From Myxococcota bacterium (lineage in GTDB: Bacteria > Myxococcota_A > UBA796 > JAFGLY01), in the NCBI GenBank assembly GCA_024276675.1, contig JAJRWT010000034.1, positions 1-49,581 of the forward strand: a DNA stretch of 49,581 nt, given 5' to 3'. The notes below the pieces were generated by a model. The model did no database searches. It was given only the letters and a program-made list of their open reading frames with translations, and had not been told where the DNA came from. This document shows, piece by piece, positions 19,016 to 26,680 of this stretch; positions within the stretch are counted from its first letter, which is position 1, and the number at the start of each line of letters is the position of its first letter. The position numbers and the translations under genes are program-made.

Positions 19016-20028
19016 AATCCCTCTTGAAGAGCCCACTGGCGATCCTCGTCATGCTGGCCCTCGCCCTTCCTCGGATGACCGTGGCGGCTGAAGAGGCCAT
19101 TTCGGGCAGCCTCACGGTGAAGGTCACCGACCGCGATGCGGTGCGTTCGGCCCTCATCCAGCATGCCCGCGAGCTGGGCGGCTGGTTCAGCCAACTGCAG
19201 GGGGACCACGTCACTCTGCGCGTACCCAACGCCCAGGTGGAACCCCTCATGGACTTCGCCCTGGGTCTGGGCGTGCTCACGGACCGTGAAATCACGCGCA
19301 CCGACCGCAGCCAGGAACTCTCCCGGGCCCGGGCACGCCTGGCCACCCGTGAAGAGATGCTGGAGCAGTACATGGTGGTGCTGGAAGGCGCCAGCGCCAA
19401 GGCCGTGGTCACCGTGGAGCACGAGGTCACCCGCCTGGTGCGCGAGATCGAAGAGCTGAAGGGCCGAATCCGCTTTCTGGAGAACCAGGCGGGCTACGGC
19501 TCCGTCACGGTTTGGTTCCAGTTCCAGGATCGCAGTGCGCCCATACGCGACGGATCCAGCTCCTTCGCCTGGCTCAACACCCTGAACATGGATGACCTGA
19601 TCCTGGACTTCCTCCATCTGGACGACCGTGGCCGGGCACATCGCTTCCTGGATGAACCTCCGGAAGGATTCGCGCCCTACAGGAGCAAGGGTCTCTACCG
19701 GGCCGTGAGCCCCGACGCCGTGATCTTCCGTGTGCGCTCCGCCCGGCATGAGCCACGGGCCCATCTGGACTTCTGGAAAGAGGCCCTGCGACGGCGCATG
19801 CAAGAAGCCGGCTACGGTTTTCTGGACGAGGCCCCGGTCCAGGCCGGAGACCTGGAGGGGATTCTCCTGGAACTGACCGCTCCCCACGGCAACGACGACT
19901 ACACCTACCTGCTGGCCGTCTTACCGGCCGGGGAGCGCCTGCTAATCGTCGAGGCCACCGACGAGGTCAGCCTGTTGGCAGCCCGCAGGGGCGCCATCCT
20001 CGCCGCAATCGAGCGATTGGAGCCCTAG
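19012..20028 (+). CDS. DUF4349 exported protein, second of a coupled pair
   Basis: This 338-residue paralogue starts at the ATG overlapping the previous stop. Its N-terminus MKSLLKSPLAILVMLALALP is a signal peptide ending near MTVAA, with no lipobox Cys. It is therefore probably periplasmic or secreted where its partner is lipid-anchored. It repeats the partner's two-domain plan: a DUF4349 domain (VPNAQVEPLMDFALGLG, then the hairpin EVTRLVREIEELKGRIRFLE), then a C-terminal domain with AVIFRVRSAR and DYTYLLAVLPAGERLLIVE. Translational coupling suggests the two act together, perhaps as a heteromer in the envelope. Confidence 0.82.
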   Translation: MKSLLKSPLAILVMLALALPRMTVAAEEAISGSLTVKVTDRDAVRSALIQHARELGGWFSQLQGDHVTLRVPNAQVEPLMDFALGLGVLTDREITRTDRSQELSRARARLATREEMLEQYMVVLEGASAKAVVTVEHEVTRLVREIEELKGRIRFLENQAGYGSVTVWFQFQDRSAPIRDGSSSFAWLNTLNMDDLILDFLHLDDRGRAHRFLDEPPEGFAPYRSKGLYRAVSPDAVIFRVRSARHEPRAHLDFWKEALRRRMQEAGYGFLDEAPVQAGDLEGILLELTAPHGNDDYTYLLAVLPAGERLLIVEATDEVSLLAARRGAILAAIERLEP

Positions 20029-20203
20029 GAGCCGTCGGGGAAGAGGCTGCGATGCAGCAGCCGCCTGGACCCGGTTTCCAGCGGCCCCGGCGCCATGTAC
20101 CCTCACGCAACAAGGGCATCACTACGGGAGCGACCCGTTCCTTCGCCAGCCCCGCTCGCGCAAGTGTTCCAAAATCGTCGTCGGCGGCCCTGGGTTGTGG
20201 GCG

Positions 20204-21709
20204 CTACTCGGGGATGCCGTAGGTGTCCAGGTAGTCGATGGCCGCCTCCAGGTCGGGCAGGGGGCCTATGTGGCCGCCGCTTCCCTGGGCGACGCCTGTG
20301 TCCACCAGCAGCGTGCGCATCTCATCGGGGCCCAGCGTCGTGCCCAGGTTGGAGAGCGCCCAGCTCTGGACCGCCACCACCGCCCCGGTGACGATGGGTG
20401 AGGCCGAGCTGGTCCCGGAGAAGGTATCCGTGTATTGCTGGTCTTCGTCGCCGCCCACGGCGATGTAGTCTCCGTAGCCCAGCGTGAAGACGAACTGTCC
20501 CCAGCCCTGGAGGTTCACCCGGTCGCCGTAGGTGCTGAAGGCCAGCTTGTCGTGGTCGGTGTTGGCGCTGCCGGCTCCCACGAGGATGGCGCCGCTGTCG
20601 CCCCATGACAGGTAGTTTGTCTCGTACCAGTCGCTGTCCAGGTCCTCGTTGCCGTTGCCGGCGGCCCCCACCACGATCACTCCGGCGTCGGTGCCGGTGT
20701 TCACCACCGTCCAGACGTCCGGGTCCAGCTCCGCTGGACCATAGCCACCGCCGGGTCGGGTGACGGTCTGCATCTCCAGGAGTACCACGTCGCCTTCAGC
20801 GGAATCGGCCATGGCCGAGGTGATGGCGCTGACCCTGCGCGAGCCCTCTTCGTCGGACCACTCGGGGTAGACGTACATGTCGACGGATGGCACCAGGCCG
20901 ATGCAACCGTAGGGGTTGGTCTCCGCCGAGACCAGCTCTCCCAACACGGAGGTGCCGTGCTCGTCGTACTCCCAGGTGGAGACCCAGGTCGGGACGGTCT
21001 GGCCGGGTTCGAAGGTGATGGTCTTGTCCACGAGGTCTTCGTGGGTGGTGATCCATCCATACTCGCAGTCCGAGAGACGAACACCGGAGCCCCTGGCGCC
21101 GGCGGACCAGGCGTAGCGAGCGCCGATGCCGGGGTCGGGCCCGTGGTACCGTTGGAAGTGCGCGTAGTTGGCCGTGCGTGGGGAGATGTCGGAGGGCGGC
21201 GGCAGCCCTGTCAAGCCGACCCAGGCGTACTCCACCACGTTCAGCTCCTGCAGGTGGCGACCTGCTTTCACCAGCCCCTGGGGACTGCCGTCGGCTGGCT
21301 CCACGATCATCATGCCCAGAAGGTCTGGCTGTTCCCGACCCGAACGGGCCGCGGCCCGGGCACGCAGGTCCTGGAGGCGGGCCTCATCGATGCGGATCAG
21401 GGGAGAAAACTCCAGCCCCAGCTCCTGGACGAGGCCGTAGATGGCCTGGGTTTCCACACCGGCGGCAAAGCTGAGGCCTCCGTGCTGGTCGGCTCTGGCC
21501 CTGGACCAGTCGGTGAACTTCACCGTGAGGCGGTGTTGGGCCATGGGGGCATCGCCTGGTTTCTCCGCGGCGAAGATGGGCATCACGGGGAGCGGCTCGC
21601 GGGCCGTCAGCTCATGGGCCAGGGCACTCCCAGAGGCCGCGCAGAGGGCAAACCACAATACCGCAGGGCGCCAAGAAGGCTTTGCAACAGGTGTATAGCG
21701 CAACCTCAA
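20204..21709 (-). CDS. Secreted subtilisin-like serine protease (S8)
   Basis: The start is a TTG at 21709 behind AGGAGG; the earlier open frame is unlikely to be coding. The 501-residue protein begins MRLRYTPVAKPSWRP and has a signal peptide ending near ASGSALA. A propeptide-like region spans about 55-170. The catalytic triad is visible: Asp214 in RLSDCEYG, His251 in DEHGTSVLGE and Ser434 in SGTSSASP, with oxyanion Asn352 in GAAGN. The sequence around His251 differs from the usual GHGTHVAG but keeps the His. It is probably periplasmic or extracellular. It lies 268 bp after an FG-GAP surface protein on the same strand. Confidence 0.88.
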   Translation of the reverse strand: MRLRYTPVAKPSWRPAVLWFALCAASGSALAHELTAREPLPVMPIFAAEKPGDAPMAQHRLTVKFTDWSRARADQHGGLSFAAGVETQAIYGLVQELGLEFSPLIRIDEARLQDLRARAAARSGREQPDLLGMMIVEPADGSPQGLVKAGRHLQELNVVEYAWVGLTGLPPPSDISPRTANYAHFQRYHGPDPGIGARYAWSAGARGSGVRLSDCEYGWITTHEDLVDKTITFEPGQTVPTWVSTWEYDEHGTSVLGELVSAETNPYGCIGLVPSVDMYVYPEWSDEEGSRRVSAITSAMADSAEGDVVLLEMQTVTRPGGGYGPAELDPDVWTVVNTGTDAGVIVVGAAGNGNEDLDSDWYETNYLSWGDSGAILVGAGSANTDHDKLAFSTYGDRVNLQGWGQFVFTLGYGDYIAVGGDEDQQYTDTFSGTSSASPIVTGAVVAVQSWALSNLGTTLGPDEMRTLLVDTGVAQGSGGHIGPLPDLEAAIDYLDTYGIPE

Positions 21710-21850
21710 GAATAACCTCCTTTCGGCCCGAGGAGAGCATCGTCCCCGGTGGGCGCGAATGATAGCAGGAGATTCCGCTATGCGAAACCGATTCGGCGCT
21801 CGGTCCTTCCCTGGAATGGAACTCCACACCGAGGCGCTCCTCCCCACCCA

Positions 21851-21887
21851 GTACTTCGGGTTGATGGGATCCTCGTCCCCGAAGTAC
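21851..21887 (-). terminator. Hairpin between FG-GAP and protease genes
   Basis: GTACTTCGGG at 21851-21860 is perfectly repeated inverted as CCCGAAGTAC at 21878-21887, with a 17-base loop, about 90 bases after the FG-GAP gene stop. There is no T-tract. It may be a terminator, an mRNA stabiliser or a small repeat element; GGATCC also occurs in the loop and again just outside. Confidence 0.35.
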
Positions 21888-21977
21888 CGGGGATCCGGCG
21901 CTGGAGAGCCCGGAGCATCGCCAGCCGTCCCACCCGGTGGGGCACTTCGGCCTGCTCGGGCTCTTCCTTCGACTATC

Positions 21978-23603
21978 TCAATACCCGCCGTAGACCAGGT
22001 AGACCGCACCCGCAAGGAGACCGCCCGAACCCTCGCTCGGGGCTCCGATCAGAATGTCGGCGTAGCCGTCTCCGTCCGCGTCGCCGCCTCCGGAGACCGA
22101 GGTCCCGGCGTAGTCACCCTTGGCTTCTCCGTAGAAGATGGTGTCGGCATCGCCCAGGTCCACGGTTCCGCTCACTGGTCCCAGGACCAGGAAGACCTTC
22201 CCGGTCCCACCTCCCACACCCACGGGGGAGTACTGGTAGGCCCCCACCAGCACCTCGTCGTCCCCGTCACCGTCCACATCCCCAGCCGATGAGACGCTGT
22301 ATCCGGCCTGGTCCAGGTCCTCTTCTCCCACCAGCAAGGCATCGGCGCCCGCCAGCGAGAAGTCCCCATCCAACGTGGTCAGGGTGCTGCCCAGCAGCAC
22401 GTAGGCCTTGCCCGGTTCTCCCAGTTCCGAGTTGGACTCGTCGGCTCCGATGATGATGTCCCCGTAGCCGTCGCCGTCCAGGTCCCCCCCGGCGGCCACA
22501 CTCTCTCCCGCGTTGTCCTGGCTGTCTTCGCCCAGGAGCCTGATATCGGCGTCGAAGAGGCTGCGAACGCCGCTGGTGGGTGCCAGGAGCAGGTAGACCA
22601 CGCCGGCATCTCTTGCCACGGAGTCCTGGTCCTTCACGCCCACGAGGATGTCGGAGAGGCCGTCACCGTCTACGTCCCCCGCCGAGGAGAGGGAGGAAGG
22701 CGCCATGTCCCCCATGCTCTCACCCGTGAGCTTGCAGTCCGCCGAGTTCACACTGATGGAGCCTGAGAGTGGCCCGCGCAGCAGGTAGACTGCGCCTGCC
22801 CACTCTCCGGCATCGTCATCGCCGTAGGCACCGACCAGCACGTCGTCGAAGCCGTCGCCGTCGTTATCGCCGGCTCCCGCCACGCTGGAGCCCAGGTAGT
22901 CGGCGATGGCGGTGCCCCAGAGCTTGGCGTCGGCGGCGGAGAGGTCCACCGTGCCGTGCACCGGACCAGAAACCAGGTAGGCCGCCCCGGCCGCGCTGCC
23001 CCCATCGTCGTCGAAGATGGCTCCCATAAGGACGTCGGCAAAGCCGTCGGCGTCTACGTCGCCCGCCGCAGCCACCGAACTCCCGACCTGGTCCGAGATG
23101 TCCTCGCCCACGAGCCTGGCGTCGGCGGCGGAGAGGTCCACCATACCGTACACCGGGCCGTATACGACGTAAACCGCGCCCGAGCTGGTGCCACCGGCGT
23201 CCTGGCCCTCCGCGCCGATGACCAGGTCTCCCAGGCCGTCGCCGTCCATGTCGCCGGCCCAGGCCACGCTGCCTCCCGCTTCATCGCGAAGATCCTCTCC
23301 CACCAGCTTGGCTCCGGCCTCCGCCAGCATGTATTCGTGGATGCCCACACCGTGGGTGTCGGCGTCGGCGTCGCTGTCCGAGTCGGCGTCGGCGTCGCTG
23401 TCCGAGTCGGCGTCGCTGTCGCTGTCCGAGTCGGTGTCGGTGTCGCTGTCCGAGTCGGTGTCGGTGTCGCTGTCCGAGTCGGTGTCGGTGTCTGTCTCGA
23501 CCTGGCTGTCCCCGGGGCTTGCGCTGTCTTTATCAGCACCATCACCGCAGGAGGCCAGACCAGCCAGTGTGGCCATCAAGAAAAAGCTGTTCCTGGTAGA
23601 CAT
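21978..23603 (-). CDS. FG-GAP seven-repeat lipoprotein on an Asp-Ser/Asp-Thr stalk
   Basis: The ATG at 23603 is preceded by GGAGGAGG and gives 541 aa. The N-terminus MSTRNSFFLMATLAGLASC is a lipoprotein signal with Cys19. Residues of about 35-85 are an acidic DT/DS/DA stalk. The rest is seven FG-GAP repeats, each with a calcium-loop such as GDVDGDGLSDILVG or GDADGDGYADILIG, expected to close a seven-bladed integrin-alpha-like propeller. It is a paralogue of the protein at 15412-17475 but lacks the MopE units. It is a likely surface adhesin or matrix protein. A 9-bp dyad lies 72-110 bp upstream of the start. Confidence 0.86.
   Translation of the reverse strand: MSTRNSFFLMATLAGLASCGDGADKDSASPGDSQVETDTDTDSDSDTDTDSDSDTDTDSDSDSDADSDSDADADSDSDADADTHGVGIHEYMLAEAGAKLVGEDLRDEAGGSVAWAGDMDGDGLGDLVIGAEGQDAGGTSSGAVYVVYGPVYGMVDLSAADARLVGEDISDQVGSSVAAAGDVDADGFADVLMGAIFDDDGGSAAGAAYLVSGPVHGTVDLSAADAKLWGTAIADYLGSSVAGAGDNDGDGFDDVLVGAYGDDDAGEWAGAVYLLRGPLSGSISVNSADCKLTGESMGDMAPSSLSSAGDVDGDGLSDILVGVKDQDSVARDAGVVYLLLAPTSGVRSLFDADIRLLGEDSQDNAGESVAAGGDLDGDGYGDIIIGADESNSELGEPGKAYVLLGSTLTTLDGDFSLAGADALLVGEEDLDQAGYSVSSAGDVDGDGDDEVLVGAYQYSPVGVGGGTGKVFLVLGPVSGTVDLGDADTIFYGEAKGDYAGTSVSGGGDADGDGYADILIGAPSEGSGGLLAGAVYLVYGGY
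23357..23502. repeat. Hexamer-based tandem repeat coding for the FG-GAP stalk
   Basis: Hexamers GTCGGY, GTCGCT and GTCCGA are ordered in a higher-order unit of about 24 bp near 23417-23490. They encode alternating DT, DS and DA. All units are multiples of three, so copy number can change stalk length in frame. Confidence 0.85.
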
Positions 23604-23674
23604 CCTTGCCCCTCCTCCGGTTGGCTCCCAGAGCCACGGCATTGCACCCTCCGGCCCAACCGGCTTCAGTACCT

Positions 23675-23713
23675 GGAAGAATATAGCATCACGCGCACGA
23701 TCCGTATTCTTCC
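23675..23713. promoter_or_regulatory. 9-bp perfect inverted repeat upstream of FG-GAP gene
   Basis: GGAAGAATA at 23675-23683 and TATTCTTCC at 23705-23713 form a perfect dyad with a 21-base spacer, 72-110 bp upstream of the FG-GAP start at 23603. On the minus strand TATATT inside the dyad could serve as a -10. It could be an operator or a cruciform; no regulator is identified. Confidence 0.4.
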
Positions 23714-23762
23714 AACAACCGCCAGGTGCGCAGTGGAAAATCGCGCCAGGGGCAAGAGCCCA

Positions 23763-25040
23763 TCAGTAGGTGTCGTACCTGGTGACGTTGATGGCGCCGG
23801 GACCTCCGCGCAGAAGACCCAACACGAGGCGGCGCACGGCATCGACGCTGGAGGAGCCGCCCGGTACCGCCAGTTGGTCCTTGAGCGCCTGGGTGATTGC
23901 GCTGCTGTCCATGTGGGTGGAGCGGTACATGAAAGGCAACCGACCCGCGACGTCGCGGGCGCCAAGGAGCCCGCCGCCAAGCTCCAGGGCATGAGCGGAC
24001 GCGGCCAGGAGCGAGCGAGGTATGCGCCCCCCGCCAAACGCGAGGCGGGCCAGCCCGGCCCACCAGGGTCGGGGTTCCCGTGTGCCAGCCGAGGCGAAGG
24101 TCTCATAGGCGATGTTCGCCAGCTCTCCGTGGGTGGCGGGCCTGCCCAGGCTGTTGAAGGCCTGGCCCCAGGTGGGCGCGGCCAAGGGTTGTTCCGTGAG
24201 GAGCACGGCCTGCTCGGCGATCTCTTCAGCGGGATGGAACTGGCAGAGGAGCGAGGGGTCCACCACCGGCACCTTGGCGCCGGCCTGGGCCAGGGACTTG
24301 GCAACGGCGATGAACGGGTCGTTGAAGTTGCGGGTGCTGCGGACATTCCCGGCCTGGTCGTAGCTCACCATGGAGATGGTCCAGCAGCGTAGGGCGACCG
24401 TGTGTAGACGCCCGCGCCTGGTGGACTGGCCGTGACTGCGCAGGACGATCTGCTCCTCGGCCCACTTCATGCGGGAGTAGTCGTTGAATGGTCGTTTTTC
24501 GTGGTCCTCGCGGTAGGGGGCCCCTCGGGGTGCCCCGTAGACCTCGGCGGTGCTCATGTGGAAGAGGCGAAGGTCTCGTGACATTCCGCAGAGGAGGTCC
24601 AGGAATGATTCCAGACCGGCGGTCAGGGCCTGGCGTTGGTCAGCACGCCGGCCATGGGGGCTGGTCTGGATAGTGGCCAGGTTGTAGACACCCGCCAGGT
24701 CCAGGCCCGACTGGGCCAGCAGCCTCTCCAGTTGGGTCAACAGGACCTCCACCGCGCCCTTGTCGGCCAGGTCCAGGGCTCGGTAGGTGGCGCCGGGGAC
24801 CAGGTAGGTGCCCTGCAGGTCCAGGCCCAGCACCGCGTGACCCCGCAGCAGCAGGGCCTCCACCACATCCGGGCCCAGGGCGCCGCATGCACCCACGACG
24901 ATGGCGGCGCTCCCATGGGATCCGGGCCTGGACGAGATGCGCCGGGCCAGGTGGGGGTTGGGCGCCACGAACTCCTGACCCCAGGTGGGGAGCGGTGGCG
25001 GGTCGCCCGGGAGTGAGTCCAGCACCGAGCCGGTGTTCAT
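23763..25040 (-). CDS. NAD-dependent epimerase/dehydratase (extended SDR)
   Basis: This 425-residue cytosolic protein has the extended short-chain dehydrogenase layout after an unusual N-terminal extension of about 45 residues. The nucleotide-binding GACGALG (Gly50, Gly53, Gly56) is followed by Asp74 at the end of strand 2, which suits NAD. STAEVYG starts at Ser163 and the catalytic YSRMK has Tyr188 and Lys192. The family acts on nucleotide sugars or related substrates. The region after about 210 is divergent from UDP-sugar epimerases, so the substrate is open. GGAGGTGG precedes the ATG. Its neighbours are a surface-protein gene and a repeat-rich gap, which give no pathway. Confidence 0.82.
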   Translation of the reverse strand: MNTGSVLDSLPGDPPPLPTWGQEFVAPNPHLARRISSRPGSHGSAAIVVGACGALGPDVVEALLLRGHAVLGLDLQGTYLVPGATYRALDLADKGAVEVLLTQLERLLAQSGLDLAGVYNLATIQTSPHGRRADQRQALTAGLESFLDLLCGMSRDLRLFHMSTAEVYGAPRGAPYREDHEKRPFNDYSRMKWAEEQIVLRSHGQSTRRGRLHTVALRCWTISMVSYDQAGNVRSTRNFNDPFIAVAKSLAQAGAKVPVVDPSLLCQFHPAEEIAEQAVLLTEQPLAAPTWGQAFNSLGRPATHGELANIAYETFASAGTREPRPWWAGLARLAFGGGRIPRSLLAASAHALELGGGLLGARDVAGRLPFMYRSTHMDSSAITQALKDQLAVPGGSSSVDAVRRLVLGLLRGGPGAINVTRYDTY

Positions 25041-25109
25041 CGTCCACCTCCGTCTGTGATCGTTTCGCCATCCTTTAGTCGATCAGCCATTCCCGTGTCC
25101 GAGGAGCAG

Positions 25110-25136
25110 CGAGGGCGAGACACCCTCGCTCCCAGG
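25110..25136. repeat. Dispersed REP-like element, copy 1
   Basis: A short stem, CGAGGG-cgagaca-CCCTCG, is followed by CTCCCAGG. Related copies sit at 29102-29126 and 29432-29456, always between genes. The shared plan is a GGG stem around an AGA loop followed by GCTCCC. Confidence 0.45.
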
Positions 25137-25160
25137 GGTTTGGCGCCCGCCGGCTCCCGG

Positions 25161-25442
25161 GTGGTACACTTGGCGACCTATGCCCCCGAAAGTGGTACAC
25201 TTGGCGACCTATGCCCCCGAAAGTGGTACACTTGGCGACCTATGCCCCCGAAAGTGGTACACCTGCCCCAGTTTCCCATCGGCGCCCGACGGTACAAAGC
25301 GCCTTTTCGTGCGCCAACGTGGGACCGCGGTGCTCGTGGGGGCACCGAGTGTTCCGGAATCGGGGGCATAGGTCGAATACTGTTCCGGAATCGGGGGCAT
25401 AGGTCGAATACTGTTCCAAAACCAGGGGCACAGGTCATCCCA
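25161..25442. mobile_element. Inverted clusters of a 31-bp repeat, IS-end-like remnant
   Basis: The left cluster has three exact tandem 31-bp units at 25161-25191, 25192-25222 and 25223-25253, plus a partial copy. The right cluster has exact 31-bp units at 25350-25380 and 25381-25411 and a diverged third to 25442. The two clusters share the core CGACCTATGCCCCCGA in opposite orientation. Between them lie 84 bp without a gene. The 31-bp period is close to three helical turns, as for protein-binding iterons. Transposons such as IS21, Tn7 and Mu carry multiple transposase sites at their ends, so this may be an element reduced to its ends. No transposase is present. Confidence 0.55.
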
Positions 25443-25584
25443 GGCGCGCTACACCTGGTTCCCCCACCTGTCGTTGCGCCGACCCGCCACCCAAAGTTGG
25501 ACTGCGGCGGAAGCTCTGGCGGCGAAAGGAGCCCTGAATGGACACACAGAGATGGCTGCATCGCCGAAAACCAATTTTTGAGGG

Positions 25585-25658
25585 TCGGGGTGGGCGGATT
25601 CGAACCGCCGGCCCCCTGCTCCCAAAGCAGGTGCGCTACCAGGCTGCGCTACACCCCG
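25585..25658 (-). tRNA. tRNA-Pro (anticodon UGG)
   Basis: The 74-nt minus-strand sequence folds as a standard cloverleaf. The acceptor CGGGGTG pairs with CACCCCG, followed by discriminator A. The D arm is GCGC-AGCCTGGTA-GCGC. The anticodon stem CCTGC/GCAGG surrounds the loop TTTGGGA with anticodon TGG. The T arm is GGCGG-TTCGAAT-CCGCC. CCA is not encoded. It reads proline CCA and, by wobble, other CCN codons. Confidence 0.96.
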
Positions 25659-25670
25659 ACAGACGGCAGG

Positions 25671-25699
25671 CAGATAGCATTTCACCGCGCACTCGGCAA
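25671..25699 (-). promoter_or_regulatory. Candidate promoter of tRNA-Pro
   Basis: On the minus strand TTGCCG (25699-25694) and TATCTG (25676-25671) are spaced by exactly 17 bases. The -10 ends 12 bases before the mature tRNA 5' end, which suits a sigma-70-type promoter with a short leader. Confidence 0.55.
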
Positions 25700-25718
25700 C
25701 GCCTTTTGGATTGCCCAA

Positions 25719-25744
25719 CCGGAAAGTATTCCCGCCTTTTCCGG
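25719..25744 (-). terminator. Hairpin after nikR
   Basis: CCGGAAA and TTTCCGG form a 7-bp stem with a 12-base loop starting ten bases after the nikR stop. A T-rich tract is lacking, so terminator function is tentative. It separates nikR from the tRNA-Pro promoter. Confidence 0.45.
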
Positions 25745-25753
25745 AGGGAGCGA

Positions 25754-26197
25754 TCAATCATCGCCCGATTTCCTGTAGTACGGTTGGCGGTGGGGATCCT
25801 GGGATCGGAGCAGCATCAGCGACCCGTTGTATACGCCCTTCATGGCGATGAGGTTGTCGGCATAGCGCTGGAGTTGTTCTCGCGGACCATGCAACGCGCT
25901 CATCTCCAGGCAGCGGTGATGGTCGATGTGCAGGTGGGTGGTGGCCAGTACCATGTCCCGCTGCTGGTGGGCGATGCGCAGCAGGCGGTCGGAGAGTTCG
26001 CGCCTGTCGTGGTCAAAGGTGATGGCCAATACGGCGGTGGCCAATTCACTGCCCCTCGCTTCGCCCTCCATTCGTTCGCGGATGAGGCTGCGAATGGCCT
26101 CGGAACGGTTGGAATGCCCACTACGCCGTACAAAGCGATCCAGCCATTCCAGGAGATCCGATTCGATGGTCAAACTGGTTCGTTGAAGCTTGGACAT
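25754..26197 (-). CDS. nikR: Nickel-responsive regulator NikR
   Basis: NikR is a cytosolic tetrameric repressor that binds DNA when loaded with nickel. The 147-residue protein has an N-terminal ribbon-helix-helix (about 1-45: MSKLQRTSLTIESDLL, then NRSEAIRSLIRE). Its C-terminal ACT-like metal domain keeps all four high-affinity nickel ligands at the family spacing: His77, His88, His90 and Cys96 in TTHLHIDHHRCLEM. The ATG at 26197 is preceded by GGGAG. It is divergent from a CaCA-type exchanger, and a dyad with the NikR-type N16 spacing lies between them. The usual partners nikABCDE or a TonB-type nickel receptor are not in the window. Confidence 0.94.
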   Translation of the reverse strand: MSKLQRTSLTIESDLLEWLDRFVRRSGHSNRSEAIRSLIRERMEGEARGSELATAVLAITFDHDRRELSDRLLRIAHQQRDMVLATTHLHIDHHRCLEMSALHGPREQLQRYADNLIAMKGVYNGSLMLLRSQDPHRQPYYRKSGDD

Positions 26198-26310
26198 TGA
26201 ACTCCCTGGCACCATGACCGCAGGCCTGGGTGGGGCATCCGTAGACCCGGAAATGACAGCCCTGCTCGTAGAACCAGGCGGTTCATGGGCAGCCGCGAAG
26301 AATATTTCCT

Positions 26311-26346
26311 CACAGTGTAACAGCAACCCACCCTGATCACTCTGTG
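26311..26346. promoter_or_regulatory. Candidate NikR operator
   Basis: CACAGTGTAA at 26311-26320 and TCACTCTGTG at 26337-26346 form an imperfect dyad (8 of 10 matching) with a 16-base spacer. NikR operators are typically two half-sites separated by about 16 bases, for example GTATGA-N16-TCATAC in E. coli. It lies 114 bases upstream of nikR. The half-site sequence differs from E. coli, so this is inference. Confidence 0.45.
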
Positions 26347-26525
26347 GATCGATTCCAGTACAAGGAGGCGAGGACCGGCGGATCGACAACTCGGCCAAGA
26401 GGGAGTCTATCCTGCTCCCGTACCTTTGCCTGCTCTGCCGAAGAACAGCTCTCTCTTCGATAGACACAAAACCAAGACCGCGAACCCTTTGCCAAGTCTG
26501 CGGGCCTCGCCTCCACTTTTCCGTT

Positions 26526-26559
26526 CCCCCACCCGCAAAGCTCTGTTTCCGGGTGGGGG
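26526..26559 (+). promoter_or_regulatory. Perfect 10-bp hairpin in the exchanger leader region
   Basis: CCCCCACCCG and CGGGTGGGGG pair perfectly around a 14-base loop, 121 bases before the exchanger start. No T-tract follows. It could be a leader structure, an attenuator or a protein site. Confidence 0.4.
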
Positions 26560-26680
26560 CCACGTCTGTGCTCCTACTTCCAGCGGGGGATGCCTCCTGT
26601 CTTGCCGAGGCCGGATCGAGACGGGAACACGGTAGCGGCACAGGCCGGATCAGAGTAGTGGGGCGGGAGGTCCATTGCCC

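Larger units (their letters stand above)
26198..26680. other. Divergent regulatory gap between nikR and the exchanger
   Basis: This 483-bp gap has no gene. It holds a candidate NikR operator (26311-26346) and a stable hairpin (26526-26559). Its length is large for a promoter region alone and leaves room for a structured leader upstream of the exchanger gene. Confidence 0.5.

Noticed and set aside
25161..25442. CRISPR array
   Set aside because: Repeat units are contiguous with no spacers, and the second cluster is inverted; no cas genes are present.
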